IMG/VR virus record: IMGVR_UViG_3300042446_001732
Location: 34,314-98,313 of that record
From: a virus
Strand: one strand, 5' to 3'
Length of the DNA stretch: 64,000 nt
Shown: piece by piece, positions 23,396 through 32,357 of the stretch
Numbering within the stretch: the stretch's first letter is position 1
How the letters are laid out: every line of letters begins with the position of its first letter
Program-made: the position numbers and the translations under genes
The notes under the pieces: model-generated
The model's database searches: none
Seen by the model: the letters and a program-made list of their open reading frames with translations, nothing else
Told to the model about the DNA's origin: nothing

Positions 23396-24959
23396 TACGG
23401 TACTTGTAAAAGCACCTCATCGTAGAGAAACATATTCTGAGTCTGAGCTTGAAGATTTTGCCAAATGTGCAGATCCAGTCACAGGACCCATGCACTTTAT
23501 GGACAACTTCTTTTACATCCAACATCCCACACGCGGCAAGATGTTGTACCATCCTTTTGAATATCAAACAAGACTGATCAACAACTATCATACCAATAGA
23601 TTTTCAATTTCTCTAATGCCTCGACAAACAGGCAAGAGCACAAGTGCTGCGGGTTACTTGTTATGGTATGCTATGTTTGTACCGGACGCAACCATTCTGA
23701 TAGCAGCACACAAGTACCTGGGCGCACAAGAAATCATGCAGCGTATTCGTTATGCATATGAATTGTGTCCCAATCATATCAGAGCAGGCGCCACCAGTTA
23801 CAACAAAGGCAGCCTGGAGTTTGACAACGGATCACGTATTGTGAGTCAGACCACAACTGAGAACACTGGTCGCGGTATGAGTATTACGCTGTTGTACCTA
23901 GACGAGTTTGCATTTGTGAGACCCAGCATTGCCAAAGAGTTTTGGACGTCAATCACACCCACACTGAGTACTGGTGGTAAAGCTATTATTACTTCAACTC
24001 CAAACTCAGACGAAGATCAATTTGCCTACATCTGGAAAGGTGCCTTAAAGACTCAAGATGAGTTTGGAAATCAACGAGCCAACGGCCTGGGCATCAACGG
24101 TTTCAAAGCATTTCGTGCATTCTGGCGTGAGCACCCAGACCGAGACGAAGTCTGGGCAGAGGAACAACGATCCCAGCTGGGCGAAGAACGTTTTCGTCGA
24201 GAAATGGATTGCGATTTTGTTATCAACGACGAAACACTAATATCGCCGCTGAAACTGCTGGAACTGGAAGGCATTGAACCCACTCACAAGTCTGGACAAG
24301 TACGCTGGTACAAACCCATACTCAAAGACAAAATGTATATTGTTGCACTGGATCCCAGCTTGGGCACAGGCAGCGATCCCGCAGCTATACAAGTATTTGA
24401 AGCAGACACCACTGAGCAAGTGGCAGAGTGGCGCCACAACAAAACTGATGTGCCCACACAAGTTAAAATTCTAGCAGATATTGTGAAAGAAATACATGCA
24501 GTGACCAAAGACAACAAAAGCATTTATTATTCCGTGGAAAACAACACACTTGGCGAAGCAGCACTGATCAGCATCAACGAGTACGGAGAAGAGAATATTC
24601 CAGGTTATTTCCTAAGCGACAACAGTGTGCAGGGCAGCAGCGGCCGTAGAATCCGCAAGGGATTTACCACCACCAACAAAAGCAAGATCAGTGCTTGTAG
24701 CAAACTGAAAATCCTGATAGAATCTGGCCGTATGAAGATCTACAGCAAACCCTTGCTGACCGAACTCAAAAGTTTTGTGGCCAACGGCACTAGTTATGCA
24801 GCCAAACCAGGCGAAACAGACGATCTTGTGATGGCCAGTTTACTGATCACACGCATGCTGATGCTGCTGCAAACCTATCATTCTGACCTGGACTCGCACC
24901 TTAAAGATCATTCGGACAACGTGATTGAACCGTTGCCGTTCATCAGCATCATGCGCTAA
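23370..24959 (+). CDS. Terminase large subunit, gp17-like
   Basis: A 529-residue packaging ATPase-nuclease. Walker A is MPRQTGKST (about residue 84), Walker B is LLYLDEFAFV, followed by the coupling motif IITSTPNS. The RNase H-like nuclease starts at YIVALDPSLGTGSDPAA with a later Glu (SVENNTLGEA) and Asp (GETDDLVMA), the three acidic positions expected. gp17 cuts concatemers and drives DNA into the prohead. The start at 23370 overlaps the SGNH gene by 26 nt. The stop codon TAA is part of the next late box. Confidence 0.92.
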   Translation: MIGAKNTLDTVLVKAPHRRETYSESELEDFAKCADPVTGPMHFMDNFFYIQHPTRGKMLYHPFEYQTRLINNYHTNRFSISLMPRQTGKSTSAAGYLLWYAMFVPDATILIAAHKYLGAQEIMQRIRYAYELCPNHIRAGATSYNKGSLEFDNGSRIVSQTTTENTGRGMSITLLYLDEFAFVRPSIAKEFWTSITPTLSTGGKAIITSTPNSDEDQFAYIWKGALKTQDEFGNQRANGLGINGFKAFRAFWREHPDRDEVWAEEQRSQLGEERFRREMDCDFVINDETLISPLKLLELEGIEPTHKSGQVRWYKPILKDKMYIVALDPSLGTGSDPAAIQVFEADTTEQVAEWRHNKTDVPTQVKILADIVKEIHAVTKDNKSIYYSVENNTLGEAALISINEYGEENIPGYFLSDNSVQGSSGRRIRKGFTTTNKSKISACSKLKILIESGRMKIYSKPLLTELKSFVANGTSYAAKPGETDDLVMASLLITRMLMLLQTYHSDLDSHLKDHSDNVIEPLPFISIMR

Positions 24960-24962
24960 ATA
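24955..24962 (+). promoter_or_regulatory. Late promoter box GCTAAATA
   Basis: Contains the terminase stop codon (24957-24959) and ends 8 nt before the next ATG at 24970. Confidence 0.65.
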
Positions 24963-24969
24963 CACTATC

Positions 24970-27876
24970 ATGGCACAAGAACAGAATATTTCAACACAGC
25001 TCGATAACCTACTGGTCACTCGTAATTTCGCTCCAGAAATGCTGGATCGACAGGGCAAACCGTCTGAATCAGAAGACGCCAAAACATTTACATTTGACTA
25101 TGTGAGCGGCAGCGGCAAGAACTATGGCACCATGGTTGTTATTCTAGACTCTGAAAACGACATGAAAGTGTTTTACGGTGACAATCTGGGCAGAGCCATG
25201 GAAGGCGACGACAAAGACGAGTTCTTTGACTTTCAGCAACATCTCAGCAAGTTTGCTAGAATGCATCGTTGGACCTATACGGCCAAAGACCTAAACCAAC
25301 TCAAACATACCATGCAAGGGCTTGCAGCCATACAAGAAGGCCTGTTTGAAGGCTACTATGGTACACGCAAAATCAGTTATGCTGGTGAACCCACCGAAGC
25401 TCGACTCATGATCAAACACAACCGCACACTGGGCGAAGCTGATGCACGTTTTCGCTATGTGGAAAGTTTGTTTATTGAAACTGCTGATAGCCAACGATTT
25501 CGATTGCCTTTCAAGAATCTAGCTGGTGGTCGTGCCATGTTGGAACATGTGCGTCAAGGTGGCAATCCTTATGATGTGCGTGGTGTACACATTGCTGAAA
25601 TGGTCATGGAAATTGCCACACTGAGTCGTTTTAACCGTGCCAGTGCCAGTCGCATGCTAGAAGGCACTACAAAAGAATTGGTTACCGAAGCACAGACCTA
25701 CTACAAAAGTTTGCGTGAAAATATCAAACGCATGGCCAGCCCTCGTGGCTATAGTGCATATTTTGAAACTTGGCATCCTGCCACCATTGACGAACAACAA
25801 GATCTGGTAGAAGATATCAAAACACTGTTCATTGAACAGACCCTGGACACACGAATTGAGGCAGCACTGCCGCTGTTGGCCAGAATACAACAACAAGGAA
25901 ACGCTATGAAAGAAGCACAAATTTTTGAAAACTGGATCAACAGCCTAACCGAAGGCACCTGGAGTTTGCCCGAAACACCAGAACAATTGAACAAACTCAA
26001 AGAACTCATGGCCACAGAACTCATTGTGGGACCTGATGCTACCAATGCCACAGAACAACTGTATGACTTGATAGGTGATGATATCTTGTTTGATCGACTG
26101 AGCGAGTTAGCTGACAGAGATCCCAGAGCCAATGTCTGGAATGACACTGAAGTAATGGATCGTATACGTGAACTAGGCATTGAAACAGAAACACAAGCAC
26201 CTGCTGGTGCTGAGGGCGATGCAGCACCAATTGATACTGCCGCTGCACCAGCACCTGCGCCACAACAACCAGTGGCAGAAGGTCAAGGTGCCACTACCTA
26301 CACTGTTGCTTACAAAGACCCCACCAAGCCAGGCAAATCACACAGCACTCAAGTCAAAGCCACCAGCGCAGCAGAAGCAAAAGCAGCGTTTCAAGAATGG
26401 GACACCACAAATCGATTCACTTACTTGGGTTCCAGACCCGATGTTGATACAGTTCGTGAAGGTGTAGCAGAAGCCGCAGAACTCAACACCATGTTGAAGT
26501 ACGCTGGTGTGCCTGTGGCTGAAAGCCGAGTGCTGGACGAATCAGGAGAAACACTCACCCACATCCTGGATCGTTTCAAACACGAAGTTGCACAATTTGA
26601 GCAAGGTGCTGATCTTGATGACAATCTTTACGATGCACTGTATGATTACTATTCAGACAAAGGCGAAATTCCATATGGCATTGCCAAAGCTCGCACAGGT
26701 GATCCATACGAATGGATAACTAATCGCCTGGATCAAGAACTTGGCATCAATGAAAGCAACTCAGGCATGATCATGCCCGAAGCTGATCCAATCTCTACAT
26801 TTGAAGTCATGAGCGGATTCGCCGCTCCAGTAGCCGAAGGTTCGTGCAACAGCACCATGGAGGGCGAATACTGCCCAGAACACGGGCTAATGGAATGCGG
26901 CATGTACGAAATGGGCACTGTGGCAGGCGGCATGGCTCCTGTTGTAGGCGAAGGCAACGATGATCCAATCAACTACAACGGCGCCATCACTGGCAGCTAC
27001 TACGAAGGCAAACAGGATCCTTTGGTAAGACTAAAATCTTTGGCCAAGATAAAAGAAGGATGGAAAGGCGAGCTTGCTGGCGGAACACTAGGTGGTGTGG
27101 GCGGAAGCGTTGCTGGTTCGGCATTGGGCGCACTTGCTGGCGGCCCAGTTGGCGCAGCAATCGGCGGAGTAGTTGGCGGTGCCGCAGGCGGTACTGGTGG
27201 TGCCATGATTGGTCGCGAAATGACCAAAGAAGAACAATTACATGAAATTGCTCCGTTAGTAGCAGCAGGTGCAAGAGCCATTATACCTTTGTTGGCCAAA
27301 GTTGGTCCCAAACTGGGTCGTATGGCATCTGGTGCAGGCAAATCTGGAGCAGAAGTTGCTGGAAAAGCAGCCACAGGCATTGGCCGCGGCACAGTAGACG
27401 TTGCCAAATCTGCTGCACAATCTGCTGCACAAAATGCAGATAAAATTGGGCTCGGGTTAGGTGCATACCAAGCCATCACTGATGTAGCAAACAATACAAT
27501 GGGTGGCGTTGGCGAAGTGTACCGAGACATTGGTCAAGCCGCTGATGCAATTACACAAACAGTGGGCAATGCAATTGACGGAAAAACTATTGCCGAACTG
27601 GCAGGAACCGCAGTAAAATATTCAATTCCAATTGGTATATTGCTAGCGGTGTTGTACGGCGGCAAAAAACTCATTGACCAATTGATGTCCGAAGACGCAG
27701 CAGATACTGGCATGGCCCTTGGCGGAATTGCAGGTGGATTAACCGGAGGACCTTTAGGGGCAGGTGCTGGAGTGCAAGCAGGCGGAGCAATAGGATCTTT
27801 AGTTGACGCTAACAAGAAAACATTCGAAGGCGATGCCATGCTGGCCAGAATAAAATCTCTGGCTCTGCTCAAGTAA
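24970..27876 (+). CDS. Large virion-type protein with glycine-zipper segments
   Basis: A 968-residue protein from the ATG at 24970, just after a late box (an in-frame ATG at 24925 lies inside terminase). The N-terminal 330 residues are helical and well structured; the middle is Ala/Pro-rich with repeated VAE/LDE segments; a Cys-rich stretch (MEGEYCPEHGLMECGMYE) may bind metal. The C-terminal third holds a long glycine zipper (about 700-748, GxxxGxxxG type), a hydrophobic helix (IPIGILLAVLYGG, about 885-897) and a second glycine zipper (about 916-946). Glycine zippers pack in membranes, so an ejected channel-forming protein is possible. LxRIKSLA motifs occur twice. Confidence 0.7.
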   Translation: MAQEQNISTQLDNLLVTRNFAPEMLDRQGKPSESEDAKTFTFDYVSGSGKNYGTMVVILDSENDMKVFYGDNLGRAMEGDDKDEFFDFQQHLSKFARMHRWTYTAKDLNQLKHTMQGLAAIQEGLFEGYYGTRKISYAGEPTEARLMIKHNRTLGEADARFRYVESLFIETADSQRFRLPFKNLAGGRAMLEHVRQGGNPYDVRGVHIAEMVMEIATLSRFNRASASRMLEGTTKELVTEAQTYYKSLRENIKRMASPRGYSAYFETWHPATIDEQQDLVEDIKTLFIEQTLDTRIEAALPLLARIQQQGNAMKEAQIFENWINSLTEGTWSLPETPEQLNKLKELMATELIVGPDATNATEQLYDLIGDDILFDRLSELADRDPRANVWNDTEVMDRIRELGIETETQAPAGAEGDAAPIDTAAAPAPAPQQPVAEGQGATTYTVAYKDPTKPGKSHSTQVKATSAAEAKAAFQEWDTTNRFTYLGSRPDVDTVREGVAEAAELNTMLKYAGVPVAESRVLDESGETLTHILDRFKHEVAQFEQGADLDDNLYDALYDYYSDKGEIPYGIAKARTGDPYEWITNRLDQELGINESNSGMIMPEADPISTFEVMSGFAAPVAEGSCNSTMEGEYCPEHGLMECGMYEMGTVAGGMAPVVGEGNDDPINYNGAITGSYYEGKQDPLVRLKSLAKIKEGWKGELAGGTLGGVGGSVAGSALGALAGGPVGAAIGGVVGGAAGGTGGAMIGREMTKEEQLHEIAPLVAAGARAIIPLLAKVGPKLGRMASGAGKSGAEVAGKAATGIGRGTVDVAKSAAQSAAQNADKIGLGLGAYQAITDVANNTMGGVGEVYRDIGQAADAITQTVGNAIDGKTIAELAGTAVKYSIPIGILLAVLYGGKKLIDQLMSEDAADTGMALGGIAGGLTGGPLGAGAGVQAGGAIGSLVDANKKTFEGDAMLARIKSLALLK

Positions 27877-27884
27877 CATAAATA
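27877..27884 (+). promoter_or_regulatory. Late promoter box CATAAATA without a following ORF
   Basis: CATAAATA directly after the stop of the glycine-zipper gene; initiation about 6 nt downstream would place a ten-pair hairpin at the very 5' end of the transcript. Confidence 0.45.
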
Positions 27885-27891
27885 AAACAAA

Positions 27892-27917
27892 GAAGGGCGT
27901 GTAGTGGCATGCCCTTC
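27892..27917 (+). terminator. Hairpin after the glycine-zipper gene
   Basis: GAAGGGCGTG, loop TAGTGG, CATGCCCTTC: ten pairs with one G-T. No U-run follows, so this may be a 3'-end stabiliser or the 5' hairpin of a small RNA. Confidence 0.5.
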
Positions 27918-28059
27918 CGTAAACAACTAGATAGGCAAAGTTCACTGCCGTTAGTGGTAGGAAACACAGACAGGCTGTGTTAAAATAACCTTGTAGGCAG
28001 CATTTAAGCAAGTCTTAAATTTTTAAAATCATATTAACGCACAAGAAAGGCAACACAAT

Positions 28060-29052
28060 ATGGCATCCTTAGCAGAAATTCGTGCCCGTTTACAGGCATC
28101 AGAGAACAAAGGTTCTAACAACACAGGCGGTGGCGACAAGTCAATTTACCCGCACTGGAACATGGAAGAAGGCCAAGCAGCCACACTACGCTTCCTCCCC
28201 GACGGCAACAGCAAAAACACATTCTTTTGGGCAGAACGAGCAATGATTCGACTGCCATTCAATGGTGTCAAAGGCGAGATGGATTCAAAACAAGTCATGG
28301 TTCAGGTACCATGCGTTGAGATGTGGGGCGATGCTTGCCCAATCCTAGCAGAAGTACGCACCTGGTTCAAGGACAAGAGTCTGGAAGACATGGGTCGCAA
28401 GTACTGGAAAAAGCGCAGCTACATCATGCAGGGTTTTGTGCGTGAAAACCCCATTGGTGACGACAAAACTCCGGACAATCCTATTCGCAAGTTTATCATT
28501 GGCCCTCAGTTGTTTACCCTGATCAAGAGCGCACTGATGGACCCAGAACTGGAAGAATTGCCAACTGACACCTTGCGTGGCCTGGACTTCCGCATTGCCA
28601 AGACCCAAAAGGGTGGTTACGCAGACTACAACACCAGCAAATGGGCTCGCAAAGAATCGGCCTTGACTGAAACTGAGCAAGCAGCCGTCGATGCACACGG
28701 CTTGTTTGACTTGAGCACATTCTTGCCCAAGAAACCTGGCGATGTTGAGCTCCGAGTAATCAAGGAAATGTTTGAAGCAAGTGTAGACGGTCAGCCCTAC
28801 GACACAGAGCGTTGGGGTCAGTATTTCCGTCCTGCTGGTGTTAATGCACCCAGTGGCGCTGCTGCCAACAACGACGACGCAGAAGCAGCACCTGCTGCTC
28901 GCACTACGCCTGCGGCAAAACCTGCTGCATCTAGCCCTGCCTGGGAAGATGACGCAGCAGAAGCAGCAGCTTCCTTGGTCACTAAACCAGCTGGCGGCAA
29001 TCAAAAGGCCGAAGACATCCTTGCGATGATTCGCGCACGTCAAGCCAAATAA
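28060..29052 (+). CDS. Single-stranded DNA-binding protein, gp32-like
   Basis: A 330-residue protein. The N terminus MASLAEIRARLQ is the basic cooperativity (LAST-type) region; the core contains LRFLPDGN, PCVEMWGDACPI with YWKKRSYIMQGFV (T4-type zinc-bearing OB fold), and the C terminus is Ala-rich with acidic patches (NNDDAEAA, WEDDAAEAA), the protein-interaction tail. It coats single-stranded DNA in replication and recombination. It has its own long leader and is followed by a terminator, then uvsX. Confidence 0.9.
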   Translation: MASLAEIRARLQASENKGSNNTGGGDKSIYPHWNMEEGQAATLRFLPDGNSKNTFFWAERAMIRLPFNGVKGEMDSKQVMVQVPCVEMWGDACPILAEVRTWFKDKSLEDMGRKYWKKRSYIMQGFVRENPIGDDKTPDNPIRKFIIGPQLFTLIKSALMDPELEELPTDTLRGLDFRIAKTQKGGYADYNTSKWARKESALTETEQAAVDAHGLFDLSTFLPKKPGDVELRVIKEMFEASVDGQPYDTERWGQYFRPAGVNAPSGAAANNDDAEAAPAARTTPAAKPAASSPAWEDDAAEAAASLVTKPAGGNQKAEDILAMIRARQAK

Positions 29053-29069
29053 GTCAAGCAACTTAACTA

Positions 29070-29102
29070 CACTGGGGCTATGGTCCCAGTGTTTCTATTT
29101 CT
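29070..29102 (+). terminator. Intrinsic terminator after gp32
   Basis: CACTGGG (29070-29076), 8-nt loop, CCCAGTG (29085-29091), then TTTCTATTTCT. The U-rich tail is interrupted, so partial readthrough into uvsX is likely. Confidence 0.65.
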
Positions 29103-29113
29103 ATAGGTGATAC

Positions 29114-30178
29114 ATGGGAAAACCATTTGATATAAGCAAGTTCCGCAAGGAAATCACTAAGAGCATTGACGGCCTTAGTATCGGATTCAACGATCCAACT
29201 GACTGGGTTGGCACAGGTAACTATGCCTTGAACTATCTGATCTCAGGAGACTTCAACCGTGGTATTCCACTGGGCAAGGTCACTGTGTTTGCCGGAGACT
29301 CGGGCGCAGGCAAAAGCTACATTTGTTCAGGAAACATTGTGAAGAACGCACAAGAGCAAGGTATCTTTGTGGTCTTGGTTGACAGTGAAAACGCACTGGA
29401 CGAAGCCTGGCTGCAAGCACTTGGTGTAGACACCTCAGAAAGCAAGTTGCTCAAACTGAGTATGGCCATGATCGATGACGTGGCCAAGACCATTGCTACA
29501 TTCATGAGCGACTACAAGGCCTTGCCTGATGGTGAACGGCCTAAGGTAATGTTTGTGATTGACAGTTTGGGCATGTTGTTGACACCCACTGATGTGAATC
29601 AGTTTGAAGCAGGTGAAATGAAGGGCGACCTGGGTCGTAAACCCAAAGCACTTACCAGCTTGGTTCGAAACTGTGTCAACATGTTTGGCAGCTACAACGT
29701 TGGCATGGTTTGTACCAACCACACCTACGCCAGTCAAGACATGTTTGACCCCGATGACAAGATCTCCGGTGGTCAAGGCTTTATCTATGCTAGCAGTATC
29801 GTGGTTGCCATGAAAAAACTCAAGCTCAAAGAAGACGAAGACGGCAACAAAGTTTCTGAAGTCAACGGTATTCGTGCTGCTTGCAAGATCATGAAAACAC
29901 GATATGCTAAGCCGTTTGAAGGTGTGCAGGTCAAGATTCCTTACACAACAGGCATGAGCCCTTATTCGGGCCTTACTGATCTCATTGAGAAAAAAGGCCT
30001 ACTCAAGCGTGAAGGCAACAGCCTGGTGTTTACCACCAGCGACGGTGAAATTATCAAGAAGTTTCGCAAGGCCTGGGAAGCCAATACTGATGGTTGTTTG
30101 GATGTGGTCATGAAAGACTTTGCCAATCAAAAGAGCGAGGTAAGTACACCTGACATTGAACAGGAGGAAAACCAATGA
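29114..30178 (+). CDS. uvsX: UvsX, RecA-like recombinase
   Basis: A 354-residue protein with Walker A FAGDSGAGKSY (about residues 59-69), Walker B VMFVIDSLGML, and NHTYASQDMF followed by DDKISGGQGFIYASS, the L2-region equivalent in T4 UvsX. It forms filaments on single-stranded DNA and drives strand invasion for recombination-dependent replication. AGGTGA precedes the ATG. It overlaps by ATGA a small acidic-protein gene, with uvsY next, so the recombination genes are one unit. Confidence 0.93.
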   Translation: MGKPFDISKFRKEITKSIDGLSIGFNDPTDWVGTGNYALNYLISGDFNRGIPLGKVTVFAGDSGAGKSYICSGNIVKNAQEQGIFVVLVDSENALDEAWLQALGVDTSESKLLKLSMAMIDDVAKTIATFMSDYKALPDGERPKVMFVIDSLGMLLTPTDVNQFEAGEMKGDLGRKPKALTSLVRNCVNMFGSYNVGMVCTNHTYASQDMFDPDDKISGGQGFIYASSIVVAMKKLKLKEDEDGNKVSEVNGIRAACKIMKTRYAKPFEGVQVKIPYTTGMSPYSGLTDLIEKKGLLKREGNSLVFTTSDGEIIKKFRKAWEANTDGCLDVVMKDFANQKSEVSTPDIEQEENQ

Positions 30179-30441
30179 TCGAATCAGTAGCCAGCGAAAT
30201 GTGGGGCGAACTCAAACGCTATGTTAACACTGTGGACCGAGCCGAAGCAGCAGAAACTGTACTAAGCATTCTCATTGACAATGACTGCACTGTGGATGAT
30301 ATCAAAGATGCCTTCAAGGGCGACAGCGATATCAAACGTGCGCTCACAGCCTATCTTGACAACGATAAAAGTTATGAAGATGATGACGAAGTTGAAGACG
30401 AAGACACTGACGAATCTGAAGACGACAAGTGGGAAAATTAA
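30175..30441 (+). CDS. Small acidic protein between uvsX and uvsY
   Basis: An 88-residue protein with a helical N-terminal half (WGELKRYVNTVDRAEAAET) and a C-terminal tail almost wholly Asp/Glu (residues 65-88). Overlaps uvsX by four bases and abuts uvsY. The acidic tail resembles DNA-mimic or gp32-type interaction tails; a helper of the recombination machine is a guess from position. Confidence 0.65.
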   Translation: MIESVASEMWGELKRYVNTVDRAEAAETVLSILIDNDCTVDDIKDAFKGDSDIKRALTAYLDNDKSYEDDDEVEDEDTDESEDDKWEN

Positions 30442-30894
30442 ATGTGGTATAATCGGGTAGTTGCAGACTTATCACTGATACCTGACTTTATAACTCATTA
30501 CGAATCAGAAATAATCTCAGCCAAACGAGATTGTATTATTGCTGGAGTAGTAGAACGTAATCTCAAAGAGTTGCCGGGCACAACTGAACAGCGATTTTAT
30601 CAGTTGCAGGAAATTGAGGCAGTATTAAACTATCTCAATATCCAGCTGCGCAAGATACGTAGGAAACATTTTCAGAAATACCTAGAAAATTATCCCAGAG
30701 CGCTGACCAGCAGAGACGCCGAAAAGTATGTGGATGGTGAGGACGAAGTCATTGACTACGAAACCATTATCAACGAAGTGGCATTTCTGCGCAATCGTTG
30801 GCTGGGTATCATGAAGGGTCTGGAAACCAAGCAGTGGCAAATGGGACACATTGTAAAACTCAGAACTGCTGGCATGGAAGATATTTCAGTCTAA
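30442..30894 (+). CDS. uvsY: UvsY-like recombination mediator
   Basis: A 150-residue protein: LIPDFITHYESEIISAK, RFYQLQEIEAVLNYLNIQLR, HFQKYLENYPRALTSRDAEK, then KYVDGEDEVIDYE and FLRNRWLGIMKGLETKQWQM. These segments match UvsY of T4-like cyanophages. UvsY displaces gp32 and loads UvsX. It begins directly after the preceding stop. A TATAAT with TGG extension at 30448-30453 overlaps the start, but no -35 is seen. Confidence 0.85.
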   Translation: MWYNRVVADLSLIPDFITHYESEIISAKRDCIIAGVVERNLKELPGTTEQRFYQLQEIEAVLNYLNIQLRKIRRKHFQKYLENYPRALTSRDAEKYVDGEDEVIDYETIINEVAFLRNRWLGIMKGLETKQWQMGHIVKLRTAGMEDISV

Positions 30895-30905
30895 CACTTG
30901 GCCAC

Positions 30906-30913
30906 TGTAAATA
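30906..30913 (+). promoter_or_regulatory. Late promoter box TGTAAATA at the head of the glycan island
   Basis: TGTAAATA ends 6 nt before the ATG at 30919; predicts a leaderless late transcript for the plus-strand glycan genes. Confidence 0.6.
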
Positions 30914-30918
30914 CCAGT

Positions 30919-31677
30919 ATGAAAATTGTATTAGTAACTGGGGGTTTTGACCCTGTGCATTCTGGACACATTGCTTATTTTAGTGCTGCTAGAGAACTAG
31001 GTGACAAGCTGTATGTTGGCCTCAACAGTGACGCTTGGTTGCGCCGCAAAAAAGGGTCAGCATTCATGCCTTGGTCTGAACGTGCTGCTGTTGTGGCAGC
31101 CATGCATGTGGTTGATCGAGTAATTGAATTTGATGACAGTGACGGATCAAGTTGTGCTGCAATTGAAGCAGTAAAACTACTGCATCCAGGTCATGAAATT
31201 GTCTTTGCCAATGGTGGCGATCGTACACAAGATAATATTCCTGAAATGACTGTGCCCAACGTGGAGTTTGTGTTTGGGGTTGGCGGCCAAGACAAAAAGA
31301 ACAGCAGCAGCTGGATCTTGCAAGAATGGAAGGCTCCTAAAACCAGCCGGGCCTGGGGATATTATCGTGTGCTGCACGAAGTAGGTGCCAACACCAAACT
31401 CAAAGAGCTCACGGTCATGCCCAAGACCTGTTTGAGCATGCAACGTCATGATCTACGACAAGAGTTTTGGTTTGTGGCTCAAGGCACTGCCACAGTGTAT
31501 ACACTGGATGAAAACAGCACAGATCAAGATGTCAAGTGCTATCTAGATGTGCATGAACATACCTTTATTGAATGCCGTGAATGGCATCAGCTGTGCAACG
31601 AAACTGATCAACCACTAAAACTGATTGAGATTCAGTATGGCCAAGATTGTGTAGAAGAGGACATTGAACGTCAATGA
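30919..31677 (+). CDS. Cytidylyltransferase-like / cupin fusion (sugar activation)
   Basis: A 252-residue protein from the ATG at 30919. The N-terminal half (VLVTGGFDPVHSGHIAYF, HxGH-type motif) is a nucleotidyltransferase of the RfaE/glycerol-phosphate cytidylyltransferase class. The C-terminal half, from about 150 (WGYYRVLHE, LSMQRHDLRQEFWFVAQGTA, FIECREWHQLCNETDQPLKL) is a cupin like the type II mannose-6-phosphate isomerase domain, with the metal-binding His/Glu set. The fusion suggests coupled isomerisation and activation of a sugar phosphate. An in-frame non-ATG start at 30898 precedes the late box and is not favoured. Overlaps the next gene by ATGA. Confidence 0.8.
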   Translation: MKIVLVTGGFDPVHSGHIAYFSAARELGDKLYVGLNSDAWLRRKKGSAFMPWSERAAVVAAMHVVDRVIEFDDSDGSSCAAIEAVKLLHPGHEIVFANGGDRTQDNIPEMTVPNVEFVFGVGGQDKKNSSSWILQEWKAPKTSRAWGYYRVLHEVGANTKLKELTVMPKTCLSMQRHDLRQEFWFVAQGTATVYTLDENSTDQDVKCYLDVHEHTFIECREWHQLCNETDQPLKLIEIQYGQDCVEEDIERQ

Positions 31678-32354
31678 AACCAATTCCTGTATTTGTGGGC
31701 TACGACCCTAGAGAAGCTGTTGCATACCATACTTGTGTAAACAGTATCATACGCAACAGTTCGCAACCGGTTGCTATTGTGCCTGTTGCACTAAATCTGT
31801 TTCGAGACTACGCAGAAACACACACAGACGGCTCAAACCATTTTATCTACACACGTTTTCTTGTGCCGCACTTGATGGAGTACACTGGTCATGCTATCTT
31901 TATAGATGGTGACATGATTGTGCGTGGAGACATTGCGGAACTTTGGAACTTGCGAGATGTGTACAAAGATGTACAAGTGGTCAAACATGACTACAAAACT
32001 CGCATGCCTGTAAAATACCTAGGAGCACGAAATGAAGACTATCCTCGAAAAAATTGGAGTAGTGTTATTTTGTGGAATTGTAATAGCTTTCCTAACCGGC
32101 GACTTACTCCCGAGTTTGTCCAACACAGCACCGGCAGTGAGCTCCACCGCTTCTCGTGGATAGAAGACGATCGTATTGGCTCACTACCGCCCGAATGGAA
32201 CTGGTTGCCTGATGAATACGGGCCAAATGCCGATGCCAAGTTACTGCACTACACACTTGGCACACCATGCTTTCACGAATTTGCTACCACTCCACAAGGT
32301 GATGAATGGCACAGAGAACACATGCTAGCAGATTATTGTCTGCAGAGAGTTTGA
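31674..32354 (+). CDS. Glycosyltransferase, GT8-like
   Basis: A 226-residue protein with PVFVGYDPREAVAYHTC at the N terminus and the DxD motif in AIFIDGDMIVRGDIAELW, then WSSVILWNCNS and a late LLHYTLGTPC. This is the GT-A fold order of GT8-type enzymes that use UDP-sugars with Mn2+. It overlaps the activating-enzyme gene by four bases. The acceptor is unknown. Confidence 0.8.
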   Translation: MKPIPVFVGYDPREAVAYHTCVNSIIRNSSQPVAIVPVALNLFRDYAETHTDGSNHFIYTRFLVPHLMEYTGHAIFIDGDMIVRGDIAELWNLRDVYKDVQVVKHDYKTRMPVKYLGARNEDYPRKNWSSVILWNCNSFPNRRLTPEFVQHSTGSELHRFSWIEDDRIGSLPPEWNWLPDEYGPNADAKLLHYTLGTPCFHEFATTPQGDEWHREHMLADYCLQRV

Positions 32355-32357
32355 TAA

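Larger units (their letters stand above)
27877..28059. other. Intergenic regulatory stretch upstream of gp32
   Basis: Contains no convincing ORF. It holds an orphan late box (27877-27884), a ten-pair hairpin (27892-27917), a second perfect hairpin AACACAG-ACAGG-CTGTGTT (27963-27981) directly followed by AAAAT, and an AT-rich leader ending in GAAAGG before the gp32 ATG. The second hairpin and leader may carry translational autoregulation of gp32, as known for T4 gene 32, but the T4 pseudoknot itself is not recognisable. Confidence 0.5.

Noticed and set aside
27958-27986. Possible sigma70 promoter for gp32 (TAAAAT with TGT extension)
   Set aside because: The -35 position reads TAGGAA, a poor match, and the -10 overlaps a hairpin arm; kept only as part of the intergenic note.
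28345-29061. 238-residue minus-strand open frame
   Set aside because: Antisense to gp32, low-complexity and cysteine-rich as expected from reverse reading of Ala-rich codons; no start signals.
30448-30453. TATAAT at the start of uvsY
   Set aside because: Has a TGG extension but no recognisable -35 at 16-18 bp and would initiate inside the gene; probably chance.
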